A stretch of 64,000 nt of DNA from an uncultured Sulfitobacter sp. (GTDB taxonomy: Bacteria > Pseudomonadota > Alphaproteobacteria > Rhodobacterales > Rhodobacteraceae). Below the pieces are notes generated by a model. That model saw only the letters and a list, made by a program, of their open reading frames with translations. It was not told where the DNA came from and did not search any database. Shown in pieces: positions 18,937-27,503 of this stretch. The first letter of the stretch is position 1. Each line of letters begins with the position of its first letter. The DNA is taken from contig CANMZB010000008.1 of the NCBI GenBank assembly GCA_947502265.1, forward strand, positions 1 to 64,000, in the 5' to 3' direction. Position numbers and translations under genes: made by a program.

Positions 18937-20334
18937 ATGAGTGACATCCTAATCGTAGACGATGAGCGCGACATTCGCGAACTGATCTCCGATATTCTCG
19001 AAGACGAGGGCTATGCCACGCGACTTGCCGGTAATTCCGATGACGCCATGCAGGCGGTCAACACCGAGCCGCCTGCACTGATGATCCTCGATATCTGGCT
19101 CAAAGACAGCAAGATGGACGGGATCGACATTCTCAAGACCGTCAAGCGGGATAATCCGGATGTGCCGGTGGTCATAATTTCGGGTCACGGTAACGTGGAA
19201 ATTGCCGTCGCGGCGATCAAACAGGGGGCGTATGATTTCATCGAAAAGCCCTTCAATATAGATCAGCTGCTCGTGGTGATCCGCCGCGCCATGGAAACAT
19301 CGCGCTTGCGCCGCGAGAACCTCAGCCTCAAACGACGCGACACGGCGAACATGGATATGATCGGCAATTCCGCCGCCTTCCGCACGCTGGTGAGCCAGCT
19401 CGACAAGGTCACCAAATCCAACGGTCGCGTAATGCTCACCGGTCCTGCGGGTTCAGGCAAGGAAGTAGCCGCGCGCTATATCCATACCAATTCCGCGCGC
19501 GCCTCCGCGCCCTTTATCACGGTGAACTGCGCCGGTGTGTCTCCCGACCGGATGGAAGAAGTCCTGTTTGGCCGTGAAACAGCCGAACGCGGGGTAGAGC
19601 CGGGCCTTTTGGAGCAGGCGCATGGCGGTGTGGTCTACTTCGATGAGGTGGCCGACATGCCTCTGGGCACCCAATCCAAAATCTTGCGCGTGCTGGTGGA
19701 CCAGCAGTTCACCCGCGTTGGCGGCAACGACAAGGTGCGCGTGGATTTGCGGGTTATCTCAAGCACAAACAGGGATCTGGTTATCGAGATCGAGGCAGAT
19801 CGCTTCCGTCAGGAACTCTATCACCGGCTCAACGTCGTCCCGATCGCGGTGCCGTCGCTGGCCGAGCGGCGCGAGGATATCCCCCTTCTCGCGGAACATT
19901 TTATCGCCGAATTCAATGCCTCCCAAGGGCTGCCCCAACGCGAGATCTCAGACGATGCGCAGGCGCTATTGCAAACGATGATCTGGCCCGGAAACGTACG
20001 CCAGCTCAAAAATCTGGTAGAGCGTGTGCTGATCCTCGGCGAAGGAACCGCTCCGATCGAGGCGCGCGAATTACCGGGAGAGGAAGATCACGGCGATGAA
20101 GAAGGCCGCGTTGTGCTGTCGGGCGCGATGGCCAGCCTGCCTTTGCGCGAGGCGCGCGAGGCGTTCGAGCGCGAATATCTGCTCACCCAGATCAACCGGT
20201 TCGGCGGCAATATCTCGCGCACGGCAAATTTCGTCGGCATGGAGCGCTCGGCGCTGCACCGCAAGCTCAAGAGTCTCGGCGTGGTCACCTCCGCCAAATC
20301 CGGCACTCGTATCGCCCATGTGGATGACGCCTGA
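18937..20334 (+). CDS. ntrX: Response regulator NtrX
   Basis: 465 residues from ATG 18937, with GAGGAG about 10 bases upstream; TTG at 18931 is a poorer start. The receiver domain holds LIVDDERD, phosphorylation Asp in MILDIWLKD and Lys in FIEKPF. The AAA+ domain has GPAGSGKE, and VVYFDEVADMP as Walker B. Where sigma-54 activators carry GAFTGA this protein reads ETAERGVEPG, so the sigma-54 contact loop is not recognisable. The HTH is near the end (NISRTANFVGMERSALHRK). A convergent lipoprotein gene follows. Confidence 0.95.
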   Translation: MSDILIVDDERDIRELISDILEDEGYATRLAGNSDDAMQAVNTEPPALMILDIWLKDSKMDGIDILKTVKRDNPDVPVVIISGHGNVEIAVAAIKQGAYDFIEKPFNIDQLLVVIRRAMETSRLRRENLSLKRRDTANMDMIGNSAAFRTLVSQLDKVTKSNGRVMLTGPAGSGKEVAARYIHTNSARASAPFITVNCAGVSPDRMEEVLFGRETAERGVEPGLLEQAHGGVVYFDEVADMPLGTQSKILRVLVDQQFTRVGGNDKVRVDLRVISSTNRDLVIEIEADRFRQELYHRLNVVPIAVPSLAERREDIPLLAEHFIAEFNASQGLPQREISDDAQALLQTMIWPGNVRQLKNLVERVLILGEGTAPIEARELPGEEDHGDEEGRVVLSGAMASLPLREAREAFEREYLLTQINRFGGNISRTANFVGMERSALHRKLKSLGVVTSAKSGTRIAHVDDA

Positions 20335-20344
20335 GATGCAAATG

Positions 20345-20390
20345 CCCATTTCTTTTGGCTGAAAATATTCCGGGGTCCGGGGCTGGCCCC
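20345..20390 (-). repeat. Dispersed intergenic hairpin repeat, copy B
   Basis: On the minus strand it reads GGGGCCAGCCCCGGACCCCG, then GAATATTTT and GCCAAAAGAAATGGG. This parallels copy A at 3778-3830 base by base with scattered changes. It sits between convergent ntrX and the lipoprotein gene, where the G+C-rich stem could stop transcription from either side. Confidence 0.55.
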
Positions 20391-20408
20391 GGTCCGGCGG
20401 TCACATCT

Positions 20409-20870
20409 TCAACCGGCGTTGACGATCTGGAAGCTGCCGTCGCGGTTGCGGATCACGCAGGAGTTGTCGGTCAGGCGGGGCAGGCGGGTTGTCGCGCGCG
20501 CCGGTGCTGCAGCGCGCACCGCGTCGCTGCACACCGGAATCGAAACAGGCGCATAGCCGCGATCCGCCATACATTGCTGTGCGACCCGCGCGCGCAAGTT
20601 CCGATTTGGATCGTAGGTAACTGTCTCGCCCGGCATCCAATAGCCTTCGATAATGCGGCATTTACCGTTTTTGCGGCAAACTTTGCGCGCTGGCACAAAC
20701 TCGGGCGGCAACCGCCGGACCTGCAAACGCGTTGGCACATCGCGTTCTGCGCGCACATCACATTGGGTCTGGTCGCGGTTAAGCTGCGTGACGCTCGCCC
20801 CCACCTTGTAATTGGTCTGGAGCGGCGCGCAGGCGGCAAAAAGCAGAAACGGCAGAACTATTTTATACAT
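20409..20870 (-). CDS. Predicted lipoprotein
   Basis: 153 residues from ATG 20870, with GGAGGA immediately upstream. The signal segment MYKIVLPFLLFAACAPL has a lipobox-like FAAC, so Cys14 is the probable lipidation site. The mature part contains paired cysteines (KVCRKNGKC, AQQCMADRGYAPVSIPVC, NSCVIRN) and the pattern CMADRGY seen in small envelope proteins of Rhodobacterales. Function is unknown to me. It is convergent with ntrX and has no operon partner. Confidence 0.7.
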   Translation of the reverse strand: MYKIVLPFLLFAACAPLQTNYKVGASVTQLNRDQTQCDVRAERDVPTRLQVRRLPPEFVPARKVCRKNGKCRIIEGYWMPGETVTYDPNRNLRARVAQQCMADRGYAPVSIPVCSDAVRAAAPARATTRLPRLTDNSCVIRNRDGSFQIVNAG

Positions 20871-21001
20871 TCCTCCACAATGCCAGAGCTGCACACATCT
20901 GACAATTGAATTGACCCCATCGCGACCATCTGCCATCTCTGGCGCGTTCAGGCACACGCAGGGCGCACGCTCACGCCCGCGCAGCAGGGGATCATCCGGT
21001 C

Positions 21002-22378
21002 ATGAAAATTATCGTATGCGGCGCAGGGCAGGTCGGCTGGCAGATCGCGCGCCACCTGTCGGGAGAGCGTAACGACGTGACCGTAGTGGACAGCAACACC
21101 GATCTGGTCCGCCGCGCCACCGATACGCTCGATGTGCAGGGCGTCGCCGGATTTGCAAGCTACCCGGACGTGCTAGCACGCGCGGGGGCGGCGGATGCGG
21201 ATATGATCATCGCCGCGACCCACTCGGACGAGGTGAACATGGTCACCTGTCAGGTTGCCCATTCCGTTTTCGGCATCAACCGCAAGATCGCCCGCCTGCG
21301 CGCACAGTCCTATCTTGATGCGATCTACGCCGATCTGTACCGGCGCGATCATCTGCCCATCGACGTGGTGATCAGCCCCGAACGCGAGGTGGCCGCCGCC
21401 GCACTCCAACGCCTGTCGGCTCCCGCCGCATTTGACACCGAAGTTTTCATGGACGGGCACGCACAGCTTCTGGGCATCACGCTGGATGCGGATTGTCCGG
21501 TTCTCAACACCCCGCTGCGACAGCTCACGGATCTTTTCTCGACCCTGCGGGCGGTTGTGGTCGGCGTGCGGCGGGAACGAAAACTGTTTGCCCCCGAACC
21601 TCAGGACCAGCTGTTCGAGCGCGATGATTGCTATATTTTCGTTCACCGCGATGACATCTCCCGCACGATGGAAATTTTCGGCAAGACGTCCTCAAGTCAG
21701 GAACGCATCGTTCTTGTGGGAGGCGGTAATGTCGGCCTCAGCGTGGCGTTAAAGCTGGAACGAAATGCCAAGCGGGTGCGCACCAAGGTGATCGAGAAAA
21801 ACCGCGCAGCAGCCGAACGCGCCGCAGAGGCGCTGGAGCGCACAATTGTGCTTAACGGTGACGGGCTGGATGCGGCGCTGCTGGCCGAAGCGGGCATCAA
21901 CCGCGCCGATGCCATGCTTGCCGTTACAGACGACGACAAGACCAACATGCTGGCGTGTGTGCGCGCCAAAGCCGAGGGGTGTGATTATGTCATCGCCCTG
22001 ATCAACGATCCGACGCTTGTGCCGCTCATGCAACCCCTGGGCATCGACGCCTATATCAATCCGCGCGCCACCACCGTCAGCTCGATTCTGCGCCACATGC
22101 GCCACGGGCGGGTCCGCGCCGTCTATTCCATCGGGGACGCCGAAGCCGAAGTGATCGAGGCCGAAGTGCTGTCAACTTCGCCGATGGCGGGCAAATTGAT
22201 CAGCGAGATCGACTTTCCCGAAGGCGCGTTGATCGGGGCCGTGCGCAAGGGCAAAGAGGTCATCCGGCCATGGGGCAACACCCGCATTGAAGAGGGCGAC
22301 GTGATTGCCGCCTTTGTGCTGACAAAGGATGTGGCAAAGCTCGAGCAGCTGATGCAGGTTTCCATCGACTTCTTCTAA
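21002..22378 (+). CDS. trkA: Trk potassium uptake regulator TrkA
   Basis: 458-residue peripheral membrane protein that binds NAD(H) and gates TrkH. Two RCK modules are seen: GAGQVGWQIARHLSGE at the start and GGGNVGLSVALKLE near residue 240. Each is followed by a TrkA_C domain, the second ending IEEGDVIAAFVLTKDVAKLEQLM. It lies between ntrX and trkH in the classic alphaproteobacterial order. trkH begins 33 bases downstream. Confidence 0.96.
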   Translation: MKIIVCGAGQVGWQIARHLSGERNDVTVVDSNTDLVRRATDTLDVQGVAGFASYPDVLARAGAADADMIIAATHSDEVNMVTCQVAHSVFGINRKIARLRAQSYLDAIYADLYRRDHLPIDVVISPEREVAAAALQRLSAPAAFDTEVFMDGHAQLLGITLDADCPVLNTPLRQLTDLFSTLRAVVVGVRRERKLFAPEPQDQLFERDDCYIFVHRDDISRTMEIFGKTSSSQERIVLVGGGNVGLSVALKLERNAKRVRTKVIEKNRAAAERAAEALERTIVLNGDGLDAALLAEAGINRADAMLAVTDDDKTNMLACVRAKAEGCDYVIALINDPTLVPLMQPLGIDAYINPRATTVSSILRHMRHGRVRAVYSIGDAEAEVIEAEVLSTSPMAGKLISEIDFPEGALIGAVRKGKEVIRPWGNTRIEEGDVIAAFVLTKDVAKLEQLMQVSIDFF

Positions 22379-22411
22379 CCCGCGACATTTCGCCAGAAAG
22401 GGCCATCCTGC

Positions 22412-23947
22412 GTGCGCCGACCAAGCTATCTTCGCCGTGAACTGCTGCAACTGCCGCTGTTTTTGCTGATGTTCGGTGTGGCGTGTCTGTCGATGTTCGT
22501 GCCGGCCGGCTATGCGCTTGCGATCAATGCCCACAGCACGGCGCAGGCGTTCTTTTACGCCGGGGTTTTGGGCACTGTCACGTTTTTGCTGATCGGGGTG
22601 GCCCATGCGGGCCGCAGACCGCGCCATGGCACGCTTGGCCCGCTTCTATCACTGTTTTCGGCCTTCGTGTTCCTGCCTGTGGTGCTGGCAATTCCCTTTG
22701 TCGAAGCCCTGCCGACAACCCGTTTCGCCCACGCCTATTTCGAGATGCTGAGCGCGCTGACCACCACGGGGGCCACGCTTTTTGACAATCCTGCGCGTCT
22801 GGGAGACACGTTGCATCTGTGGCGCGCGCAGGTGGGCTGGATGGGTGGAATGCTTATGTGGGTGGCTGCCGTGGCCATTCTTGCGCCGCTCAATCTGGGC
22901 GGTTTCGAGGTGACGGCACAGGCAGAACCGGGGCGGCGCGAGCATTATTCCAACATTATGACCCCGCTCAGTCCACGCCAGCGGATCGGGCGCGCAGTGC
23001 GCACGCTTGTTCCGCTCTATGCAGGGCTGACGCTGATTTTGTGGCTATTGCTGATCTATACCGGCCAGGCCGCACTTGAGGCGCTTGCTCATGCGATGTC
23101 TGTCATGGCCACGTCCGGTATCTCCGCGACCGGCGGGGGAGGCGGCGGTTCGGGCGGGATCGCCGCCGAGGTTGCTATGGCGCTTTTCATGCTGTTTGCG
23201 TTGTCGCGTCTGACTTTTTCCTCCGATACGGTGACGTCTGCCCAGGGCGGGTTGCGCACCGATCCAGAATTTCGCATCGGTATGGCATTTGTGGTGCTGG
23301 TGCCGCTGGTGCTGTTCCTGCGGCATTTTCTGGCGACCTACGACATGCAAAGCGAAACGCCCGTCACCACCGCGCTTGCCGGGCTTTGGGGGGGCGTGTT
23401 TACGGTGATTTCCTTTCTCTCGACCACCGGTTTCGTCTCTGACTACTGGGCCGATGCGCAAAGCTGGTCAGGGCTGCGCACGCCGGGGCTCATTCTGATG
23501 GGGTTGGCTTTGATCGGTGGCGGGGTGGCCACAACGGCGGGCGGGGTCAAGCTGTTGCGCGTGTTTGCGCTTTATCGCAATGGTGTGCGCGAGATGGAGC
23601 AGTTGGTGCATCCCCATTCCGTCAGCGGTGCAGGGGCTGCGGGGCGGCGTTTGCAATCGGGCGGGGCGTTTATTGCCTGGGTGTTTTTCATGCTCTTTGC
23701 GCTGTCATTCGCCGCCGTGACACTGGCGCTGGCCTTGGTCGGGGTCAGCTTTGAAGATGCGCTGGTGTTGTCCATCGCGATGCTGTCAACAACGGGACCG
23801 CTGACACAGGTGGCCGCAGATACACCTATCACGTTGATTGAACTAAGCTTGGGCGCCAAAGCCATTCTATGCGCCGCGATGGTCTTGGGGCGGCTTGAAA
23901 CCCTCGCGATCATCGCCCTTTTGACACCTGACCTGTGGCGCGCGTGA
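22412..23947 (+). CDS. trkH: Potassium transporter TrkH
   Basis: 511-residue polytopic inner-membrane protein with the fourfold M1-P-M2 design of Trk/Ktr transporters. Selectivity-filter segments of the repeats are visible: SALTTTGATLFDNP, SVMATSGISATGGG, FLSTTGFVSDYWA and AMLSTTGPLTQVA. A GTG start at 22412 is used because the hydrophobic N-terminus begins soon after and no ATG is available nearby. It forms an operon with trkA. Confidence 0.95.
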   Translation: MRRPSYLRRELLQLPLFLLMFGVACLSMFVPAGYALAINAHSTAQAFFYAGVLGTVTFLLIGVAHAGRRPRHGTLGPLLSLFSAFVFLPVVLAIPFVEALPTTRFAHAYFEMLSALTTTGATLFDNPARLGDTLHLWRAQVGWMGGMLMWVAAVAILAPLNLGGFEVTAQAEPGRREHYSNIMTPLSPRQRIGRAVRTLVPLYAGLTLILWLLLIYTGQAALEALAHAMSVMATSGISATGGGGGGSGGIAAEVAMALFMLFALSRLTFSSDTVTSAQGGLRTDPEFRIGMAFVVLVPLVLFLRHFLATYDMQSETPVTTALAGLWGGVFTVISFLSTTGFVSDYWADAQSWSGLRTPGLILMGLALIGGGVATTAGGVKLLRVFALYRNGVREMEQLVHPHSVSGAGAAGRRLQSGGAFIAWVFFMLFALSFAAVTLALALVGVSFEDALVLSIAMLSTTGPLTQVAADTPITLIELSLGAKAILCAAMVLGRLETLAIIALLTPDLWRA

Positions 23948-24073
23948 CACGAGAATGACTGCCATCTTGCCAAATGGGGGGATTTGGGGTGGAAACTTCC
24001 CAATTCGGTCTTCATAGTTGGTGCTTAGCGGGCCAACGACGGCAAATAGCAAGAATAAACGAAAGAATCGTAA

Positions 24074-24313
24074 ATGGCGTCTGACAGACAGAACCTTCAG
24101 GATGCATTCCTGAACCACGTACGCAAAACCAAAGTACCGGTCACAATTTTTCTGATCAACGGGGTCAAGCTGCAAGGCGTGATCACATGGTTCGATAATT
24201 TCTGTGTTCTGTTGCGTCGCGACGGTCAGTCGCAACTGGTCTACAAGCATGCAATTTCAACCATCATGCCAAGCCAACCGATCAGCCTATATGAGGGCGA
24301 AGAGGCTTCTTGA
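24074..24313 (+). CDS. hfq: RNA chaperone Hfq
   Basis: 79-residue Sm-like protein that pairs small RNAs with mRNAs. Sm1 is [20 protein letters not shown], and Sm2 is [12 protein letters not shown], with the YKHA RNA-binding residues on the proximal face. The C-terminal tail is short, as in other alphaproteobacteria. Its stop overlaps the TTG start of hflX (TTGA), so expression is coupled. Confidence 0.98.
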   Translation: MASDRQNLQDAFLNHVRKTKVPVTIFLINGVKLQGVITWFDNFCVLLRRDGQSQLVYKHAISTIMPSQPISLYEGEEAS

Positions 24314-25608
24314 GTAAAGCTCAATTCCAGATAGACGAGTCGGACGGCCCCGCGCAAACGCGTGCATGGGTCCTGCATCCCGACATAAAATCCGATCAAA
24401 ACCGGCGCGATGCGGACCCCGCATTGGCCGAAGCTGTCGCCTTGGCCGAGGCTTTGCCGAACATTCAGGTCATCGGTTCCAATGTCGTGCCATTGCGCAC
24501 GGTCAGTGCCGGTTACCTTTTCGGTTCGGGCAAAATCGAGGAAATCCGCCAAATTCTCGAAGACAACGAAATCGAGCTGGTGCTTGTGGACGGGCCTGTT
24601 ACGCCTGTCCAGCAACGCAACCTTGAAAAGGCGTGGAAGGTCAAAGTGCTTGACCGGACGGGGCTGATTCTCGAGATTTTCTCGGACCGTGCTGCCACCC
24701 GTGAAGGTGTGCTTCAGGTCGAGATGGCCGCGCTTAACTATCAACGCACGCGGCTGGTGCGCGCATGGACGCACCTTGAGCGCCAGCGCGGCGGTCTCGG
24801 ATTCGTCGGTGGACCGGGCGAAACACAGATCGAGGCGGACCGCCGCGCGATTGACGACCATCTTGTTCGCCTGCGCCGACAGCTTGAGAAAGTCGTCAAA
24901 ACCCGCGCCCTGCACCGCGCCGCGCGCGCCAAGGTGCCGTATCCGATTGTCGCGCTGGTGGGATATACCAACGCTGGTAAATCCACGCTGTTCAACCGGC
25001 TGACCGGTGCCGATGTGATGGTCAAGGACATGCTTTTTGCCACGCTCGACCCGACCATGCGTTCGCTTGAACTGATGGATGGCCCCGAGATTATCCTCAG
25101 CGATACGGTGGGCTTTATCTCCGATCTGCCAACCGAACTTGTCGCGGCCTTTCGGGCCACGCTCGAAGAAGTGCTGGCCGCCGATATCATCCTGCACGTC
25201 CGCGACATTTCGCATGCCGAGACGGAAGAGCAGGCGCGCGATGTGCGTGAAATCCTGACCTCGCTTGGCGTGCCGCCGGAAACGCGCAGCTTCGAAGTAT
25301 GGAACAAGCTTGATCTGTTGCCTGCGGATCGCGCGGATGCGGTGCGCGCGCGCGCCGCGCGTGATGACGATGTTCTCGCCATCTCTGCGATCACCGGCGA
25401 AGGGCTGGACGATCTGCAACATGCGGTGGGCACGGCATTGCAAGGTGCGCTGCGCGAAGCGGACCTGACCCTGAGTTTTGCGCAAGGGCGCAAGCGGGCG
25501 TGGCTTTTTGATCAGGATGTCGTGCTGGAAGAGACGCAAACCGATGACGGCTTTGACTTGCGCGTGCGCTGGTCGGCGGAGCAGGAAGCAGCGTTCCAGC
25601 GGCTCTGA
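24310..25608 (+). CDS. hflX: Ribosome-associated GTPase HflX
   Basis: 432 residues. The N-terminal HflX domain has [19 protein letters not shown]; a glycine-rich linker segment [19 protein letters not shown] follows. The G domain has G1 [12 protein letters not shown]3 [10 protein letters not shown] and G4 NKLD. HflX splits stalled ribosomes under stress. The start is TTG overlapping the hfq stop; this is odd but consistent with the conserved hfq-hflX coupling. It is the last gene before the degraded urease region. Confidence 0.95.
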   Translation: MSKAQFQIDESDGPAQTRAWVLHPDIKSDQNRRDADPALAEAVALAEALPNIQVIGSNVVPLRTVSAGYLFGSGKIEEIRQILEDNEIELVLVDGPVTPVQQRNLEKAWKVKVLDRTGLILEIFSDRAATREGVLQVEMAALNYQRTRLVRAWTHLERQRGGLGFVGGPGETQIEADRRAIDDHLVRLRRQLEKVVKTRALHRAARAKVPYPIVALVGYTNAGKSTLFNRLTGADVMVKDMLFATLDPTMRSLELMDGPEIILSDTVGFISDLPTELVAAFRATLEEVLAADIILHVRDISHAETEEQARDVREILTSLGVPPETRSFEVWNKLDLLPADRADAVRARAARDDDVLAISAITGEGLDDLQHAVGTALQGALREADLTLSFAQGRKRAWLFDQDVVLEETQTDDGFDLRVRWSAEQEAAFQRL

Positions 25609-25661
25609 CTTTTTGAAAGCGCGACATCGGTTTTTGAACCCGGTGTGTTATGTTAAAGCTA

Positions 25662-25862
25662 GGGCCTGTGGACAATCACCGTACTGCGATGAGTGTTACG
25701 GCTTGCTTCTTGTTGACTGCATATCTGTAATCTATTTTGTTGTGGCGTGTGGCTATTACCCTGAGTACCTTGATCTTTTTGAAGTAGTTTTCGACCATAT
25801 TTCGCGACTTTTAGACCTCGGAGTCATGGGAGCGTTGCTGATTTCGAATGGATTTAGAGCGC
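25662..25862 (-). pseudogene. IS5-like transposase C-terminal remnant
   Basis: Reading the minus strand, 25862 to 25676 gives SKSIRNQQRSHDSEV, a stop, then KSRNMVENYFKKIKVLRVIA and a tail ending LIAVR before TGA. This matches the final catalytic-Glu segment of IS5-family transposases (R-H-x-V-E-N-F-F-x-x-I-K-x-F-R-A-I-A-T-R-Y-D-K). An in-frame stop lies inside it, and the last part is scrambled. GGGCCTGTGGACAATC at 25662-25677 may be the old terminal repeat. No matching partner repeat is seen, so only one end remains. Confidence 0.6.
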
Positions 25863-26204
25863 CCCGCCTTAAACTTGACTCACCAAGACCCTGCCACGCC
25901 CGCAACGCTCTTGCGGCATTGGCGACAAGAGATGCCTCAGGTTAAAGGCGGGAGGCTTTAGGCGCGATCCCCCTGCAACCCGACATTCGCCGCAGTTGCA
26001 TTCTATAGTATTTTTTCACGATGGCCTGAACCTTGCCTCGCGGTCTTGATCCAAGCAGATGTTCTATGGAAAGCTAAGCCCCATGGGACTGATGATTATG
26101 CAATGCGTCAATGTCTAGGCCACCTATTTGGGCAAGGAATTCGACAACTTAGCCCACTCCCTGACCTTGTTTGAGTGCGCAAAAAAACTGTGGGCAAATT
26201 TGGA
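25863..26204. other. Degraded intergenic stretch, no gene seen
   Basis: Lies between the IS5-like remnant and the last recognisable ureG codons. All frames are short and show no family that I can identify. Its lower leftward part probably belongs to the same IS, and its right part would correspond to the missing body of ureG. Confidence 0.5.
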
Positions 26205-26385
26205 CGCATTCTCTTGCTGTAGCACCTGCATCCGCATTAGCGCTTCAGCATCTTCCTGAGTGTGGTGTCATTGGTGATAACACCGATAGAAGGGGTGGCA
26301 CTCAAAGCCCGGCTGTTAACGTTGTCTTACTAGGACCAACAGGGCCGCCGATGCCCGCGCGCAAGGGGACGTTTGAAGCTGTCAT
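26205..26385 (-). pseudogene. ureG: ureG remnant (urease accessory GTPase)
   Basis: The ATG at 26385 overlaps the ancestral ureF stop (ATGA). The first 27 codons read VPLRAGIGGPVGPSKTTLTA and then stop. The P-loop should be GPVGSGKTT, so it is already altered. After a gap SIGVITND is readable, and in another frame TQEDAEALMRMQVLQQE; in the family these are close together (Y-S-V-x-V-V/I-T-N-D-I-Y-T-x-E-D-A-E-A-L). So there is one internal deletion and at least one 1-bp shift. The remaining two thirds of the gene (about 130 residues with the metal-binding CPH and G3/G4 motifs) is not present. Confidence 0.8.
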
Positions 26386-27023
26386 GTGCGAAAATTCCTT
26401 GAATACTGAGTTTCGTGTTTCATCACGCGATGTCACCCATGAAGGCTGTTGAGGACAGGTCAGCCAAGCTACCTGCTTGTGCTTTATCAGCCACCTCCAT
26501 GCACAGCGGTGTCAGCGCTTTGATGAGACTTTGAGCTTCTGTTTGACCAAGAGGGACAAGCCGTATGCCCGCGGTTGCGAGGTTTGACAGGAAGGCTTGC
26601 AGAAACATTGTCAGCGTCAAATCAAGCGGCAACCCTCGCAAGTGCGCAGCATGCCCGACTGCGACCGGGTAAGTCACGCCCGGCAAGGTCAATTGCCAAA
26701 TCTCTCTCGTTGCCTTTGCGAAAGCTTCACCTTGCAACACCGTTTCTTTCAGCAGCTCTGCGGAGGCCGCAAAGGCGCGAACAATGGCGTCTATCTCACG
26801 CAGATCATCTGCACGGTCGGCCGCCGCCAGAAATAGCGCATCACTGTAGCCCGCGCCAAAGCTTAGAATGGTATCCAACCAGTCCTTCAAACTGTGGCAA
26901 CAGGTAACCTGCTGGCTTTCCACCGCCCACACAAGCCCGTGACTATATGCAAACGCGGCCACCGGATAGGCGGGCGAAAAACACTGGGCGAGCGTCAGGA
27001 TGTGTTCAGTGTTCAGTGTGCAT
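26382..27023 (-). pseudogene. ureF: ureF, broken by a 7-bp duplication and a 3' frameshift
   Basis: Accessory factor for nickel insertion into urease. The body is well preserved (PVAAFAYSHGLVWAVE, LPGVTYPVAVGHAAHLRGL, QAFLSNLATAGIRLVPLGQT). The original ATG is at 27021-27023, inside the ureE end. Directly after it the 7-mer CACTGAA occurs twice in tandem (27005-27018), which shifts the frame and gives a stop after five codons. Removing one copy gives a continuous start MHTEHILTLAQCFSPAYPV. Near the end, ...AFMGDIA is followed by TGA, but one base off reads MKHETQYSRNFRT then stop, the family C-terminus, so a base was lost at about 26421-26424. Confidence 0.88.
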
Positions 27024-27495
27024 GTTCATGGTAATTATGGGTTGCGGTATGGTCGTGGCCGTGGGTGCGCCCATGGCCATATGCACCACCCTCGGGCACG
27101 AACGGCTGACGGATCGCGCGCGTATTCGCCCCAATCTGGTGCAGCATATCGCGGACGACTTTGTCACGTTGGATCACCCGCCGCACATCCTCGATCTGAC
27201 AAGGCGTATGGCGGTTGCCAATGTGCCACGCGATACGGGCAAGCCCCTCGCCGGTGACTTCGAGCAAGTTTTCATTGGCGGCGATCACTTTAACAAGCGC
27301 ACCGGTTTCCAGTTCAAAAGCATCCCCGTGATCAATCGAAGTAGTGTACTCAAGATCAACAAGAAAGGGTGAGCCTTTGCCTGAGATCAGCACTTTGCGA
27401 CGCAAGAAACGGGCATCGTAGGTTAGCTCGACAGTGTCGTGCGCACCCGTCCAGTGACTTGCGCGGATGATCTTTTGGCAAAGTAGCTGTTTCAT
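27013..27495 (-). CDS. ureE: Urease accessory protein UreE (intact frame)
   Basis: 160-residue nickel chaperone. It has the substrate-delivery domain YDARFLRRKVL..., the conserved GDAFELETG, and the core WHIGNRHTPCQIED with the nickel-binding His. The end is GGAYGHGRTHGHDHTATH with a histidine-rich tail. The frame is complete. The start at ATG 27495 follows the ureC stop region; an upstream in-frame start at 27507 would overlap ureC. Although it looks functional, its partner genes ureC, ureF, ureG and ureD are broken, so selection on it is probably gone. Confidence 0.88.
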   Translation of the reverse strand: MKQLLCQKIIRASHWTGAHDTVELTYDARFLRRKVLISGKGSPFLVDLEYTTSIDHGDAFELETGALVKVIAANENLLEVTGEGLARIAWHIGNRHTPCQIEDVRRVIQRDKVVRDMLHQIGANTRAIRQPFVPEGGAYGHGRTHGHDHTATHNYHEHAH

Positions 27496-27503
27496 AAGGC
27501 CTC

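Noticed and set aside
24241..25539. 432-codon minus-strand frame
   Set aside because: Exactly opposite hflX, which has all GTPase motifs.
26171..26452. Possible plus-strand gene of 93 codons
   Set aside because: It overlaps the ureG and ureF remnants on the other strand, which have clear family sequence.
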